In this document: one piece after another, positions 7,764 through 16,148 of the stretch
How the letters are laid out: every line of letters starts with the position of its first letter
Numbering within the stretch: position 1 is the stretch's first letter
Assembly: GCA_937895825.1 (NCBI GenBank)
Contig: CALBKP010000087.1
Coordinates: 1-17,711 of the forward strand
DNA length: 17,711 bases
Source: an uncultured Alistipes sp.
GTDB lineage: Bacteria; Bacteroidota; Bacteroidia; Bacteroidales; Rikenellaceae
Direction of reading: 5' to 3'
Notes under the pieces: model-generated
Database searches by the model: none
What the model was told of the DNA's origin: nothing
What the model saw: the letters and a program-made list of their open reading frames with translations, nothing else
Program-made: the position numbers and the translations under genes

Positions 7764-8818
7764 TGGAGATTTTACAGCATATTTGGGGTTCAACGCCCGA
7801 GGGCGAGGGTATCATCCTCTACACAATGCGTAACAGCCGTGGCTCAGAGGTACAGCTATGTAACGTAGGTGCTGCCATCGTTGGCGTTAAGTTCGCCGAC
7901 CGCAATGGTCACATCGATGACGTGGCACTTGGTTACAAGGATGCTATGAGCTACTTTGGCGATGGCGCAGCGAGTGGCAAGAGCGTAGGTCGCGTGGCAG
8001 GACGTATCGCACGCGGACAGATGGAGATCGAGGGTGTGGAGTATCGCTTGGAGGTAAACAACGGTCCCAACCACCTCCACGGTGGCACTAAGGGCTTTGC
8101 TAACCGCTACTGGGAGGGTCGCGTGGAGACCAACCGCGTGGTCTTCAGCTACGTGGCCGAAGATATGGAGCAGGGCTACCCTGGCGAGCTTGTTGTCGAG
8201 GCTATCTACGACTTCGACGACGAGGATAACCTCGAGATCACATACGTTGCTAAGTCTAATAAGACGACCGTCGTAAACCTCACGAACCACCTCTACTGGA
8301 ACCTCCACGGTGAGGGCTCGGGTAAGACAATCCTCGACCACGAGCTCAAGCTCAATTGCTCAGAGGTGTTGGAGATGGACACCGTGCAGATACCTACGGG
8401 TAAGCTCCTCGAGGTTAAGGGCACGGCTCTCGACTTTACAGACTGGCGTGAGTTTAGCCTCGATATCGACTCGGAGTTTAACAACATACGCAACTTCCGC
8501 GGCTACGACCACTGCTTCAAGGTGGATGGCTACAAGAAGAACATCCTTCAGGAGGTTGGCGAGCTACGTTGCAAGGCTACTGGCCGTAAGGTCACGGTGC
8601 TCTCGTCGCAGCCCGCAGCGGTACTCTACACGGGTAACTGGTTGGCTGGTGGCTGCCCTATCACGAAGAGCGACAAGCGCTACGACGACTACGCTGGAGT
8701 GGCCATCGAGTGTCAGGGCTTTAGCGATGCGGTACACCACCCCCACTTCCCCTCTATCGAACTCAAGGCAGGAGAGCTATATTGCAACAAGATTGTCTTT
8801 AAGCTCGGCACGTTCTAA
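7763..8818 (+). CDS. galM: Galactose mutarotase (aldose 1-epimerase)
   Basis: The 351-residue protein interconverts alpha and beta anomers of galactose or glucose, feeding the Leloir pathway. Family residues are visible: RIARG (81-85), NGPNHLHGG (100-108) with catalytic His106, NLTNHLYWNL (172-181) with His176, Asp249 in GYDHCF, and the general base Glu316 in AIECQGFSDAVHHP. I chose ATG 7763 (TAATG overlap with gltX) over an in-frame ATG at 7712 inside gltX, because the upstream extension has no family counterpart. There is no signal peptide, so it is cytoplasmic. It is the last gene of the ychF group and is followed by a strong terminator. No galK or galT is present in the window, so the pairing with gltX looks positional rather than metabolic. 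Confidence 0.93.
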   Translation: MEILQHIWGSTPEGEGIILYTMRNSRGSEVQLCNVGAAIVGVKFADRNGHIDDVALGYKDAMSYFGDGAASGKSVGRVAGRIARGQMEIEGVEYRLEVNNGPNHLHGGTKGFANRYWEGRVETNRVVFSYVAEDMEQGYPGELVVEAIYDFDDEDNLEITYVAKSNKTTVVNLTNHLYWNLHGEGSGKTILDHELKLNCSEVLEMDTVQIPTGKLLEVKGTALDFTDWREFSLDIDSEFNNIRNFRGYDHCFKVDGYKKNILQEVGELRCKATGRKVTVLSSQPAAVLYTGNWLAGGCPITKSDKRYDDYAGVAIECQGFSDAVHHPHFPSIELKAGELYCNKIVFKLGTF

Positions 8819-8839
8819 CACGACGTAACTCATACGATT

Positions 8840-8886
8840 AAAAGCGAAACTTTTATGCTAAAATGCATCGAGTTTCGCTTTTTTTT
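8840..8886 (+). terminator. Rho-independent terminator after galM
   Basis: AAAAGCGAAAC (8840-8850) and GTTTCGCTTTT (8872-8882) form a perfect 11-bp stem. The 21-base loop contains a small inner TGC/GCA pairing, and a T run to 8886 follows. It separates the ychF-galM group from the lipoprotein cluster. Confidence 0.88.
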
Positions 8887-8887
8887 G

Positions 8888-8895
8888 TATATTTG
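8888..8895 (+). promoter_or_regulatory. Bacteroidetes-type -7 box for the lipoprotein cluster
   Basis: TATATTTG matches the Bacteroidetes -7 consensus TAnnTTTG exactly. It sits just after the galM terminator and 41 bases before the S8 peptidase start. No clear -33 TTTG lies at the expected distance, so the call rests on the -7 box and position. Confidence 0.55.
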
Positions 8896-8936
8896 TGGCC
8901 AACAGAAAATATTATTCGAGAACTTAACATTAGAAT

Positions 8937-10835
8937 ATGAACAGATTTCTCATTTCCACAATCGCGCTACTGCTCTTTGCAGCATGTACGCAGGATAATT
9001 TAGGCGATATTCCGAGTGATATGTCGCAGTGCAGCAAGCTCCGCAACTGGAGCGAGGATGCCGCCAAAGGCCGCCTAATGGTGTGTCTTAAAGAGGGGGC
9101 AGATGTCTCTTCTATCGAAGACCTCGCGCTGGAGATTGAGCCACTTTTCCCGGGAACAAAGAGTGCGAAGATGTCGCGCTGGCAGCTCGTTGAGTTCGAC
9201 AAGAGCCTCGACCTTCGAGCAACAGCCGAGCGTATAGCCGAGAGCGAGAGTGTGGAGTGCGTGGAGTTCGACCTCCCCGTGAAGCGCATCACTGGTCAGA
9301 AGGTAGCAATGCCCATAACAAAGCCCGAGCCCACGCGCTCGGTGGTGATGCCTTTTGACGACCCTGAACTTCCGTGGCAGTGGCACTATTACAACGATGG
9401 ATCACTGAGTGAGTATGCCGATAATGAGGAGTATTGCTTGGCAGGTGCCGACATCAACCTCTTCAATGCATGGAAATACACCGCCGGTGACAAGCGTGTG
9501 ATTGTGGCAGTGATGGATGGTGGCGTTATGACCAACCACCCCGACTTGGAGGATAACATGTGGGTTAACGAGGCGGAACAGTTTGGCCTTACGGGCGTTG
9601 ACGATGACAATAACGGCTATGTAGATGATATTCACGGCTACAACTTCGTATACGACAACGGCAATGTTACGGCTGACGACCACGGCACGCACGTAGCGGG
9701 AACTATCTCAGCTGTAAACAACAACGGCTATGCTGTATGCGGCATTGCTGGAGGTACGGGCAAGGGCGACGGCGTACGTCTCATGTCGATACAGATCTTC
9801 GACGGCGAAGAGGGATGCTACAACCATCAGTTGGCTCGCGGATTTATGTATGCAGCCGACAATGGTGCGGTACTCATCAACAACTCGTGGGGCTATGATC
9901 CTGACAGCTACCAATCGGACCGCGAGTTCGAGTATTGGGACTCGGTACTTAAGGATGCTATCGACTACTTCGAGACAAACGCTGGCCTGGAGGGTGTTAT
10001 TGATGGTGGTCTTGCTATCTTCGCTGCGGGCAACGAACTTTATCCCGAGGCGGCATATCCTGGTGCATACCATAAATATACGTGTGTAACAGCAATGGCC
10101 TCGGACTATACTGCGGCTTACTACACAAACTATGGCCCCGGATGTAATATCTCGGCACCTGGTGGCGATGCTAACTACGGCACGTTGTTCTGCATATCAT
10201 CGACATCATTAGACCTCAAGTGGGGCTACGAATATATGCAGGGAACGTCGATGGCGACACCTCACGTCACTGGCTGCGCTGCCCTTGCACTATCGTATGC
10301 CATAAAGCAGGGCTACACGCTTACGGCTGCGGAGCTACGCAACTTGCTCCTCACCTCGACAAATGACATCAACGCCTATCAAACTGGCTCAAAGCTTTGC
10401 TACGACCATATAAACGGCGAATACTTCAATATGAACCTCGCGCCCTACGCTGGTAAACTGGGCTCGGGTTGCATCGACGTACACAAGCTCCTTATGCAGA
10501 TGGATGGCACACCTTGCCTCTATTTCCGCACGGGCACGCCAACAATGCTCTCGCTCAACGAGTTCTTCGGCGGCAGCTCTAAGGATCTGACATACGATGG
10601 TTGCGAGGTGTCGAACGAGACACGCGAGGCATTGGGTATGACCTCAACCCCTACAATCGAGAATGGTCTTCTTAAGGTTGAGTGTACAAAGCCTGGTACT
10701 GGCCGTATAAAGGTGCGCGCCATCGTTGGCGGCCAGATGCTCGGCGGAGGCGATATGATTGGTGGCATGATCGTAGAGCGCGAGTTCGAGATGGTCGTGC
10801 GCGGATCGGTAGCAGCAAATGGCGGATGGCTCTAA
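8937..10835 (+). CDS. Subtilisin-like (S8) serine protease lipoprotein
   Basis: A 632-residue lipoprotein with a type II signal peptide (lipobox LFAAC, lipidated Cys17), so membrane-anchored and possibly surface-exposed. Residues about 44-116 look like an N-terminal propeptide/inhibitor domain. The S8 catalytic triad is complete: Asp194 in VAVMDGGV, His249 in DDHGTHVAGT and Ser438 in GTSMATPHVTG, with the oxyanion Asn366 in FAAGNE. An Asp/Asn-rich DDDNNGYVDD segment (222-231) resembles a calcium-binding loop. The last 100 residues form a probable beta-sandwich domain ending in GGWL. All key residues are present, so an active endoprotease is expected; its substrate is unknown. It heads a tight run of lipoprotein genes, with the next start only 14 bases downstream. 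Confidence 0.94.
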   Translation: MNRFLISTIALLLFAACTQDNLGDIPSDMSQCSKLRNWSEDAAKGRLMVCLKEGADVSSIEDLALEIEPLFPGTKSAKMSRWQLVEFDKSLDLRATAERIAESESVECVEFDLPVKRITGQKVAMPITKPEPTRSVVMPFDDPELPWQWHYYNDGSLSEYADNEEYCLAGADINLFNAWKYTAGDKRVIVAVMDGGVMTNHPDLEDNMWVNEAEQFGLTGVDDDNNGYVDDIHGYNFVYDNGNVTADDHGTHVAGTISAVNNNGYAVCGIAGGTGKGDGVRLMSIQIFDGEEGCYNHQLARGFMYAADNGAVLINNSWGYDPDSYQSDREFEYWDSVLKDAIDYFETNAGLEGVIDGGLAIFAAGNELYPEAAYPGAYHKYTCVTAMASDYTAAYYTNYGPGCNISAPGGDANYGTLFCISSTSLDLKWGYEYMQGTSMATPHVTGCAALALSYAIKQGYTLTAAELRNLLLTSTNDINAYQTGSKLCYDHINGEYFNMNLAPYAGKLGSGCIDVHKLLMQMDGTPCLYFRTGTPTMLSLNEFFGGSSKDLTYDGCEVSNETREALGMTSTPTIENGLLKVECTKPGTGRIKVRAIVGGQMLGGGDMIGGMIVEREFEMVVRGSVAANGGWL

Positions 10836-10849
10836 TTGTTCAATTAGTA

Positions 10850-11201
10850 ATGAGAAGATACATATATATATTATTAGGCACAATGCTCTTTGCCGGATGC
10901 GGGAAGATTATCGAGAGGGTTCAGTCAATACAATATCACTTTGGCGAGGCCGAGATGAGCGTTACCGCTACATCGGCCACGGTAACTACCGATATGCCTT
11001 ACGTTACGGTCTACGACGAGCCACTTGAGGGTGGCAGCTTCTCGATAGAGTACTGCAAATGAGATTGTGGATAAGAGAGTAGTGTTTGAGATTGTCGATC
11101 TATCGCCTGATACAAAATATTTGCTATATTTTAGATTCGAGCATACGGAGACTGGTTACCATCGCGAGTTGGCAGACACATTCAAGACTAAGAAGTTATA
11201 G
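10850..11201 (+). pseudogene. Small Fn3-like lipoprotein, interrupted by a frameshift
   Basis: ATG 10850 opens a reading frame with a good lipobox (MLFAGC, Cys17) that stops at TGA 11060-11062 after 70 residues. From 11055 the +1 frame carries on without a stop to TAG 11199-11201 and encodes FEIVDLSPDTKYLLYFRF, the typical end of a fibronectin type III-like domain. Joined, the two frames give about 116 residues resembling the N-terminal domain of the next gene (HFGEAE against HFGASE, DMPYVTV against DIPYITI, LSPDTKY against LQPETAY). The joined copy is about 13 residues shorter than its neighbour right at the break, so a small internal deletion is as likely a cause as a one-base insertion. 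Programmed frameshifting or sequencing error cannot be excluded. The 70-residue product alone would lack half the domain. Confidence 0.75.
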
Positions 11202-11224
11202 TGATACATAAGATAAATAGAACT

Positions 11225-12688
11225 ATGAAGAGATACCTATATATAACCATCAGTGTTTTAGCGATGATGTTGACTACGGCATGTGAGCCATGGGAAGAGT
11301 TAGAGGTCAGCGTGTTTCACTTCGGAGCATCGGAGGCAACCACGACCGATGATAGCGCAACTATTATCGCGGACATCCCATATATAACCATAAACGGTGT
11401 AAGGCAGACCGATCCAACATTCTACCTCGAATATATGGCCATCGGTAACGAAGCAGACATCAAGACTGCTACACTCTACCATATCGAGGGCGAGAGGGCG
11501 ATATTTAAGATTAATGGTTTACAACCCGAAACAGCATACAAGGCATACGTGGTTGCCGACGGTGGATCAATGGGTGTGATGACTGGCCCCGACATCATGT
11601 TCACCACCCAGCAGCATATACCCATAGTATCTATTACATACACCACATCGATTGATGCCAAGGGTATTATGGCAACTATCACTCTTTCGGATGTAGCATA
11701 CTTGGTAGATGACGTGGCTCAGGAGATTGAGAGTGTTAAGTTGGAGTATGCACGTAAGCGCTCAGAACTTGAGTGGGTCGAGGTGGATATGACAGATCGG
11801 GAGAGTGTTTCACTTCCTGAAGAAAGTGGCGAGTATCTCGACGAGAAGAGTAAATATCTCTACCGAGTTACTATCACCCCTGCAAATACGGAGTTTGAGC
11901 CTATAACCACCGAGGAGAATGAGTTTGAGACCGAGTATGCCGAGATTACTGCCGAGCTATCAAAGCCCAATGTGGCTATCGTAGGCGATAATATTGAGGT
12001 TGCCGTAGAGAGTGTCAAGGTATGGTTTGATGGCGTGGAGCGTCCCGACTACCACTACTTAGAGTACTACGTATATTATCGTGAACCAGGTGGAGAAAAG
12101 GCATTTTGGGAGAATAAGACGGAGGTCGAGCTAAACAATGGCGGCATAAGCCTCTCGCTCGCCTTGTCATCGTTCGAGGAGGGCAAGGAGTATGAGTTTG
12201 CTGGTGCTGTTGTTGCTGGTGCTGAGCGAAAGGTGCGCCTATCCGATATTGTGACAATCACAATTCCTAAGGAGGATACACCTACACCTCCCACACCTCC
12301 CGCTCCACCCGTTGGTGGCAGTTCGGATACTACGGCGATAGCTGGCGACTGGCACCTTGCAGAGTGGCGTGGCGCGACACCCTCGTTTGATGTCTATATG
12401 TCAATTACCGATGATGGCATTGTGAGCCTATGGCAGCGCATAGAGAGCCGCGAATGGCAGCTATTTTACAGCACAGTAATCTACGAGAATGACACCATCT
12501 GGGGCGAGTACACCGATGGTATCGCATGGGGCGCTTCGTACTTAGTAGCGATAGATGGCGACCGTATGACTTGGACAGATACGCTCTTCTCGTCGGATGT
12601 ATCGGTATACGAACGTACTGAGATACCCGATGAGGTGACATCAAACGTAAGTTACGCAACAAGAGCAGTATCGGAGCGTTTCCTCTAA
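11225..12688 (+). CDS. Modular lipoprotein: Fn3-like domains plus C-terminal lipocalin-like module
   Basis: A 487-residue lipoprotein (lipobox LTTAC, Cys20, followed by the acidic stretch EPWEELE). Residues about 28-130 form an Fn3-like beta domain ending in FTTQQ. Two further beta-rich segments follow (about 133-232 and 236-347). A threonine/proline linker (TPTPPTPPAPPVG, 352-364) leads to a 95-residue C-terminal module (374-468) rich in Trp, Gly and Tyr that resembles small lipocalin-like domains of Bacteroidetes. That module is 55/95 identical, without gaps, to the one in the next gene. ATG 11225 is preferred over the in-frame GTG at 11201 because the signal peptide begins there. It follows the frameshifted gene by 23 bases. 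A binding or adhesive role at the envelope is inferred from architecture only; no enzymatic motif is visible. Confidence 0.8.
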   Translation: MKRYLYITISVLAMMLTTACEPWEELEVSVFHFGASEATTTDDSATIIADIPYITINGVRQTDPTFYLEYMAIGNEADIKTATLYHIEGERAIFKINGLQPETAYKAYVVADGGSMGVMTGPDIMFTTQQHIPIVSITYTTSIDAKGIMATITLSDVAYLVDDVAQEIESVKLEYARKRSELEWVEVDMTDRESVSLPEESGEYLDEKSKYLYRVTITPANTEFEPITTEENEFETEYAEITAELSKPNVAIVGDNIEVAVESVKVWFDGVERPDYHYLEYYVYYREPGGEKAFWENKTEVELNNGGISLSLALSSFEEGKEYEFAGAVVAGAERKVRLSDIVTITIPKEDTPTPPTPPAPPVGGSSDTTAIAGDWHLAEWRGATPSFDVYMSITDDGIVSLWQRIESREWQLFYSTVIYENDTIWGEYTDGIAWGASYLVAIDGDRMTWTDTLFSSDVSVYERTEIPDEVTSNVSYATRAVSERFL

Positions 12689-12718
12689 GGTGAGATGTTG
12701 ATATATTGAGGAATGGTT

Positions 12719-13945
12719 ATGTGGCGTTTGTTTACTATCTTGAGCTTAGCAATAACACTATGCAGTTGCTCAAGAGATGAGGGGGTGATAAGACCATCGT
12801 CGGGTTCTACACAAGAGCGCATATACGCTACATTTGAACAACCCGACACCCGTACATATATAGACACTGAGCATAAGATCCACTGGCACGAGAGCGATGA
12901 AATATCGCTCTTTCGTGGCCTGGACATAAATACGCGCTACGTATTCGATGGACATACTGGCGACCGAGAGGGAAGTTTTATATTGGCCGATATTGACATT
13001 ATTGGTGGCATTGAGTTGGAGCGAAGCTATGCGATATATCCCTACAATCGCTATACTACCATCTCTACCCAGGAGAGAGTGACATACACCCTACCCAAGA
13101 GTCAGGCATATGCCGATGGTACATTCTCATGCGGTGCTAACCTAATGATGGCGACATGTGCAACTGCTGACGATGTAAACTTTAGCTTCAAGAATTGTTG
13201 TGGCTATCTGCGTCTGCAACTGTACGGCTCAGATACAACGATTCGGAGCATTGAGCTACGTGGCAACAACAACGAGTCGTTAGCTGGTGATGCTACCCTC
13301 ATGGTCTCGGACGATGGACTGCCAGTGGTGATAATGGATGTGGCATCTACGGCAACGCTCAGCATGGATTGTGGCGAGGGTATAACACTTAGCAATTCGG
13401 CAGCCGCACCCACTGAGTTCTGGTTTGTAGTACCACCAACACTATTTAACGATGGATTTACCATCACGCTTACCGACGATGGCGGCCGCGAGATACGAAA
13501 AACGACATCTAAGCGCGTGGCTATCGAGCGCAACGTTATACAGCCCATGTCGGCTATCGAGGTGTCATTTGCCGAGGCTGACACGACATTTAAAAAGATG
13601 TGCGGCACGTGGCAACTCGACAGATGGCGCGGGGCAACGCCAAACTTCGAGGTATATATGGATATTCAGGAGGATGGCACGGTAACTTTGTGGCAGAAGA
13701 TCGAGAGCCGCGAATGGGACCGTTACGACAGCGTAGCCACGCTTAACAACAACACCATCTGCGGTACATATAGCGATGGTGTTGCATGGAGTACAAGTTA
13801 TAGTGTATCAATCGAAGGCGAGGCGATGACGTGGACAAGCACACTTGATTCAAGCGACATATCCATATATACACGAACAGCTCTTCCCGCATGGCTTAAT
13901 ACAACACGCACAAGCAACAACTGCTACGAGAGACGACATCTATAA
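12719..13945 (+). CDS. Fimbrillin-like lipoprotein with C-terminal lipocalin-like module
   Basis: A 408-residue lipoprotein with lipobox TLCSC (Cys17) followed by SRDE, which resembles the acidic surface-export signal of Bacteroidetes lipoproteins. Residues about 35-288 have the layout of the Mfa/fimbrillin-like family: TRTYIDTEHKIHWHESDEIS near the start, YAIYPYN, TLPKSQAY, FSFKNCCGYLRLQLYG and a closing IQPMSAIEVSF. The last part (296-390) is the 95-residue lipocalin-like module shared with the preceding gene. I use ATG 12719 because GAGGA (12708-12712) gives it a 6-base spacing; ATG 12713 directly abuts that motif and would add two residues. The start is 30 bases after the previous stop. 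Fimbrillin-like proteins are often pilus subunits, but the attached globular module makes a stand-alone surface lipoprotein more likely. Confidence 0.75.
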   Translation: MWRLFTILSLAITLCSCSRDEGVIRPSSGSTQERIYATFEQPDTRTYIDTEHKIHWHESDEISLFRGLDINTRYVFDGHTGDREGSFILADIDIIGGIELERSYAIYPYNRYTTISTQERVTYTLPKSQAYADGTFSCGANLMMATCATADDVNFSFKNCCGYLRLQLYGSDTTIRSIELRGNNNESLAGDATLMVSDDGLPVVIMDVASTATLSMDCGEGITLSNSAAAPTEFWFVVPPTLFNDGFTITLTDDGGREIRKTTSKRVAIERNVIQPMSAIEVSFAEADTTFKKMCGTWQLDRWRGATPNFEVYMDIQEDGTVTLWQKIESREWDRYDSVATLNNNTICGTYSDGVAWSTSYSVSIEGEAMTWTSTLDSSDISIYTRTALPAWLNTTRTSNNCYERRHL

Positions 13946-13969
13946 CGGTATAGGGACAGAAAATAGTTA

Positions 13970-14001
13970 GGGCTACTCGAATAATCGAGTAGCCCAATTT
14001 T
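13970..14001. terminator. Bidirectional terminator between the lipoprotein cluster and the M49 peptidase
   Basis: GGGCTACTCGA (13970-13980) and TCGAGTAGCCC (13985-13995) form a perfect 11-bp stem around an ATAA loop. AATTTT follows on the plus strand and a shorter T-rich stretch on the minus strand. It sits between two convergent genes, 24 bases after one stop and 23 bases from the other, so it can serve both. Confidence 0.85.
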
Positions 14002-14018
14002 AACATCCTTAGAACTCA

Positions 14019-16049
14019 TTAGTTCATCGTAGGAAGGAACGAGTAATCTCGGCCATACTCCAAGTGCTGCTCAACGAAGTTTGTGGGGTAGATAATCTTA
14101 ACATCCACAACCTTTCCAGCCTCGTCGGTAACAAGCTCGTAGTCGGGGTTAACAAAGCCACTATAAGGCTCGATGTTCAACGCCTTGTTACGTGCGATAA
14201 CCTCTGCATGGAGCTCGGGATCGACCTTTACGGCATAGGCCTCAACAAGAGCCTTACCAGCCTCGTAGTCACCCTCCGACTTTATGCGTTGAACCTCACA
14301 AAGAAGCTCACCAAAGAGCTCGCGGAGACGTACGAAGTCGTTGATAACAACGTAACGCTTGTCATTCTCAGTTACCCACTCGATAACGTTCTCAGCCTTG
14401 CCCTTCTCGTAGCACCACTCGGCGATGAGCTTGCGGTTACGCATGTGGTCCTCCTCGACATTCTTACCGGGCTCGATACGTGAGAGCTGGGTCATGATAC
14501 CATTCATGATATAGTCTGAGTACTGTGCCCAAGCAACATCCAACGTAGGGATAAGACCAATCTCAACGAGTTTCTGGTCGCCGAGGTAGTAGAGAGCAAA
14601 TAGGTCGGCACGAGCCTCCTCCAACGTAGAAGAGTAGGTGCGGAGCTCATCGCCCTTAGTACCAGGAGCGAGCTGGCCAGAACCATGACCAAGGCACTCG
14701 TGAAGGTCGGTATGGAGATCGTCAGAGAGCTTGCCATACTTCTTAAGACGCTCGCGGTCCTCCTCGCGGAGAACAAACTCCTCCATAAAGCCGTTGCCCT
14801 GAGCTACCTTATCGTATGCATAGGTGATGTTGTCGATGGTCACAGACTTCGAGCCATACTCCTTACGAATCCAATCGGCGTTGGGTAGATTGATGCCGAT
14901 AGCTGTCGATGGGAAACAGTCGCCACCAAGCATTGCCACGGTGATAACCTTAGCCGATACGCCTTTAACCTCCTCTTTGCGATACGCAGGATTGATAGGA
15001 GCATTATCCTCGAACCACTGAGCGTTAGCGGCCATAATCTCGGTACGCTTGCAAGCCTCCTCGTCGCGGAAGTTTACAACAGACTCCCACGATGACTTGA
15101 TGCCGAGGGGATCGCCATAGTTCTCGATAAAGCCGTTAACAACATCTACGTTTGAGGCAGTATCCTGCACCCAAAGGATATTGTAAGCATCGAAGTCAGC
15201 AAGGTCACCCGAACGGTAGTACTTAACAAGGGCTGTGAGAATCTCCTGCTGCGTGGGGTTAGCTACGGTGATAGCCTTCTCCAACCAGTAGACGATCTGC
15301 TCGATAGCCTCAGTGTACATGCCGCCAACCTTCCACACCTTCTCTACGATCTCGCCATTCTCATTGCGCATGAGCTTAGAGTTAAGACCATAAGAGATAG
15401 GCTCGGGGTTGCCAGCATCAGCGGCAGCCATGCCCTGGTAGAAGGCCTCGGCCTCAGACTGTGTTACCCCCTCATAGTAGTTACCAGCAGATGCCAACAC
15501 TACATCAACACCCTCGGAGCGGTTCAGACGTGAAGCGTAGAGCGTCTCGTCGAAGATAATCTGGCAGAGGAGGTCGTCCTCGATCTGGCGATTCTCATCG
15601 TTGATATACTTGGCAAGCTGCTCACGGAACCAGCCCTCAGAAAACTCAGCCTTGAACTTATCGTTCGAGTAGTGGTGGTGGATACCGTTAGCAAACCACA
15701 CCTTCTTCAAATACTTCTCGAAAGCCGCAAACTCATCGCCCTCGCGCACCTCCGAAGCAGTGTAGATGCTCTCCAAAGTACGACGCACAGCAAGGTTGTA
15801 CTTAAAATTCTGGTCGAAGAGGATGTCTCGGCCACACTTAGCAGCCTCAGCGAGATAGTAGATAAGCTCCTTCTCCTCGAGGCTGAGTTCCTCGAAGCCA
15901 GGAACCTCGTAGCGAATGACCTTGATGTCGTCGAAACGATCGACAACCCACGGTTTCTCGGCCGTCTCGGTCACGTTCTCGGTGTTAGTAGCACACGATG
16001 TCAATGCTAAAACGCCCATAACAGTTAGTCCTAAAATTTTGTTCATCAT
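14019..16049 (-). CDS. Dipeptidyl peptidase III (M49), lipoprotein form
   Basis: A 676-residue zinc metallopeptidase with the M49 signatures HECLGH (450-455: zinc ligands His450 and His455, catalytic Glu451) and LEEARAD (476-482: third zinc ligand Glu478). Length, the HECLGH wording and the motif positions are close to the characterised Bacteroides thetaiotaomicron DPP III as I recall it. The enzyme removes dipeptides from the N-terminus of short peptides. The N-terminus is a type II signal peptide (lipobox LTSC, Cys19), so it should be membrane-anchored in the periplasm, unlike the cytosolic eukaryotic enzyme. Two adjacent ATG codons (16049 and 16046) could start it. It is a single-gene unit with its own promoter, and the divergent DUF486 gene starts 140 bases away. 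Confidence 0.95.
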   Translation of the reverse strand: MMNKILGLTVMGVLALTSCATNTENVTETAEKPWVVDRFDDIKVIRYEVPGFEELSLEEKELIYYLAEAAKCGRDILFDQNFKYNLAVRRTLESIYTASEVREGDEFAAFEKYLKKVWFANGIHHHYSNDKFKAEFSEGWFREQLAKYINDENRQIEDDLLCQIIFDETLYASRLNRSEGVDVVLASAGNYYEGVTQSEAEAFYQGMAAADAGNPEPISYGLNSKLMRNENGEIVEKVWKVGGMYTEAIEQIVYWLEKAITVANPTQQEILTALVKYYRSGDLADFDAYNILWVQDTASNVDVVNGFIENYGDPLGIKSSWESVVNFRDEEACKRTEIMAANAQWFEDNAPINPAYRKEEVKGVSAKVITVAMLGGDCFPSTAIGINLPNADWIRKEYGSKSVTIDNITYAYDKVAQGNGFMEEFVLREEDRERLKKYGKLSDDLHTDLHECLGHGSGQLAPGTKGDELRTYSSTLEEARADLFALYYLGDQKLVEIGLIPTLDVAWAQYSDYIMNGIMTQLSRIEPGKNVEEDHMRNRKLIAEWCYEKGKAENVIEWVTENDKRYVVINDFVRLRELFGELLCEVQRIKSEGDYEAGKALVEAYAVKVDPELHAEVIARNKALNIEPYSGFVNPDYELVTDEAGKVVDVKIIYPTNFVEQHLEYGRDYSFLPTMN

Positions 16050-16077
16050 TTAATTTTTTGGTTTGACTTTTCTGGCG

Positions 16078-16109
16078 TAAAAGTACAACATTATTGCGAT
16101 ACTGCCAAA
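16078..16109 (-). promoter_or_regulatory. Probable promoter of the M49 peptidase gene
   Basis: On the minus strand, TTTG (16109-16106) is followed after 20 bases by TACTTTTA (16085-16078), one mismatch from the -7 consensus TAnnTTTG. The spacing matches the Bacteroidetes promoter model, and the box lies 28 bases before the start codon. Confidence 0.6.
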
Positions 16110-16148
16110 CTTTTTAACGTTTGTACACCACTCTTAGCCATTTTTCGC

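Noticed and set aside
11201..11224. GTG 11201 as the start of the Fn3/lipocalin-like lipoprotein
   Set aside because: It overlaps the preceding stop codon and adds eight polar residues before a well-formed lipoprotein signal peptide that begins at ATG 11225.
12280..12315. Repetitive ACACCT/CCACCT run as a DNA repeat element
   Set aside because: It is in frame and codes for the Thr/Pro linker between domains of the lipoprotein, so protein-level selection explains it.
16083..16126. GTACAA/TTGTAC inverted pair between the divergent genes as an operator
   Set aside because: Only 6 bases per arm separated by 32 bases; expected by chance in AT-rich sequence and not supported by a second copy.
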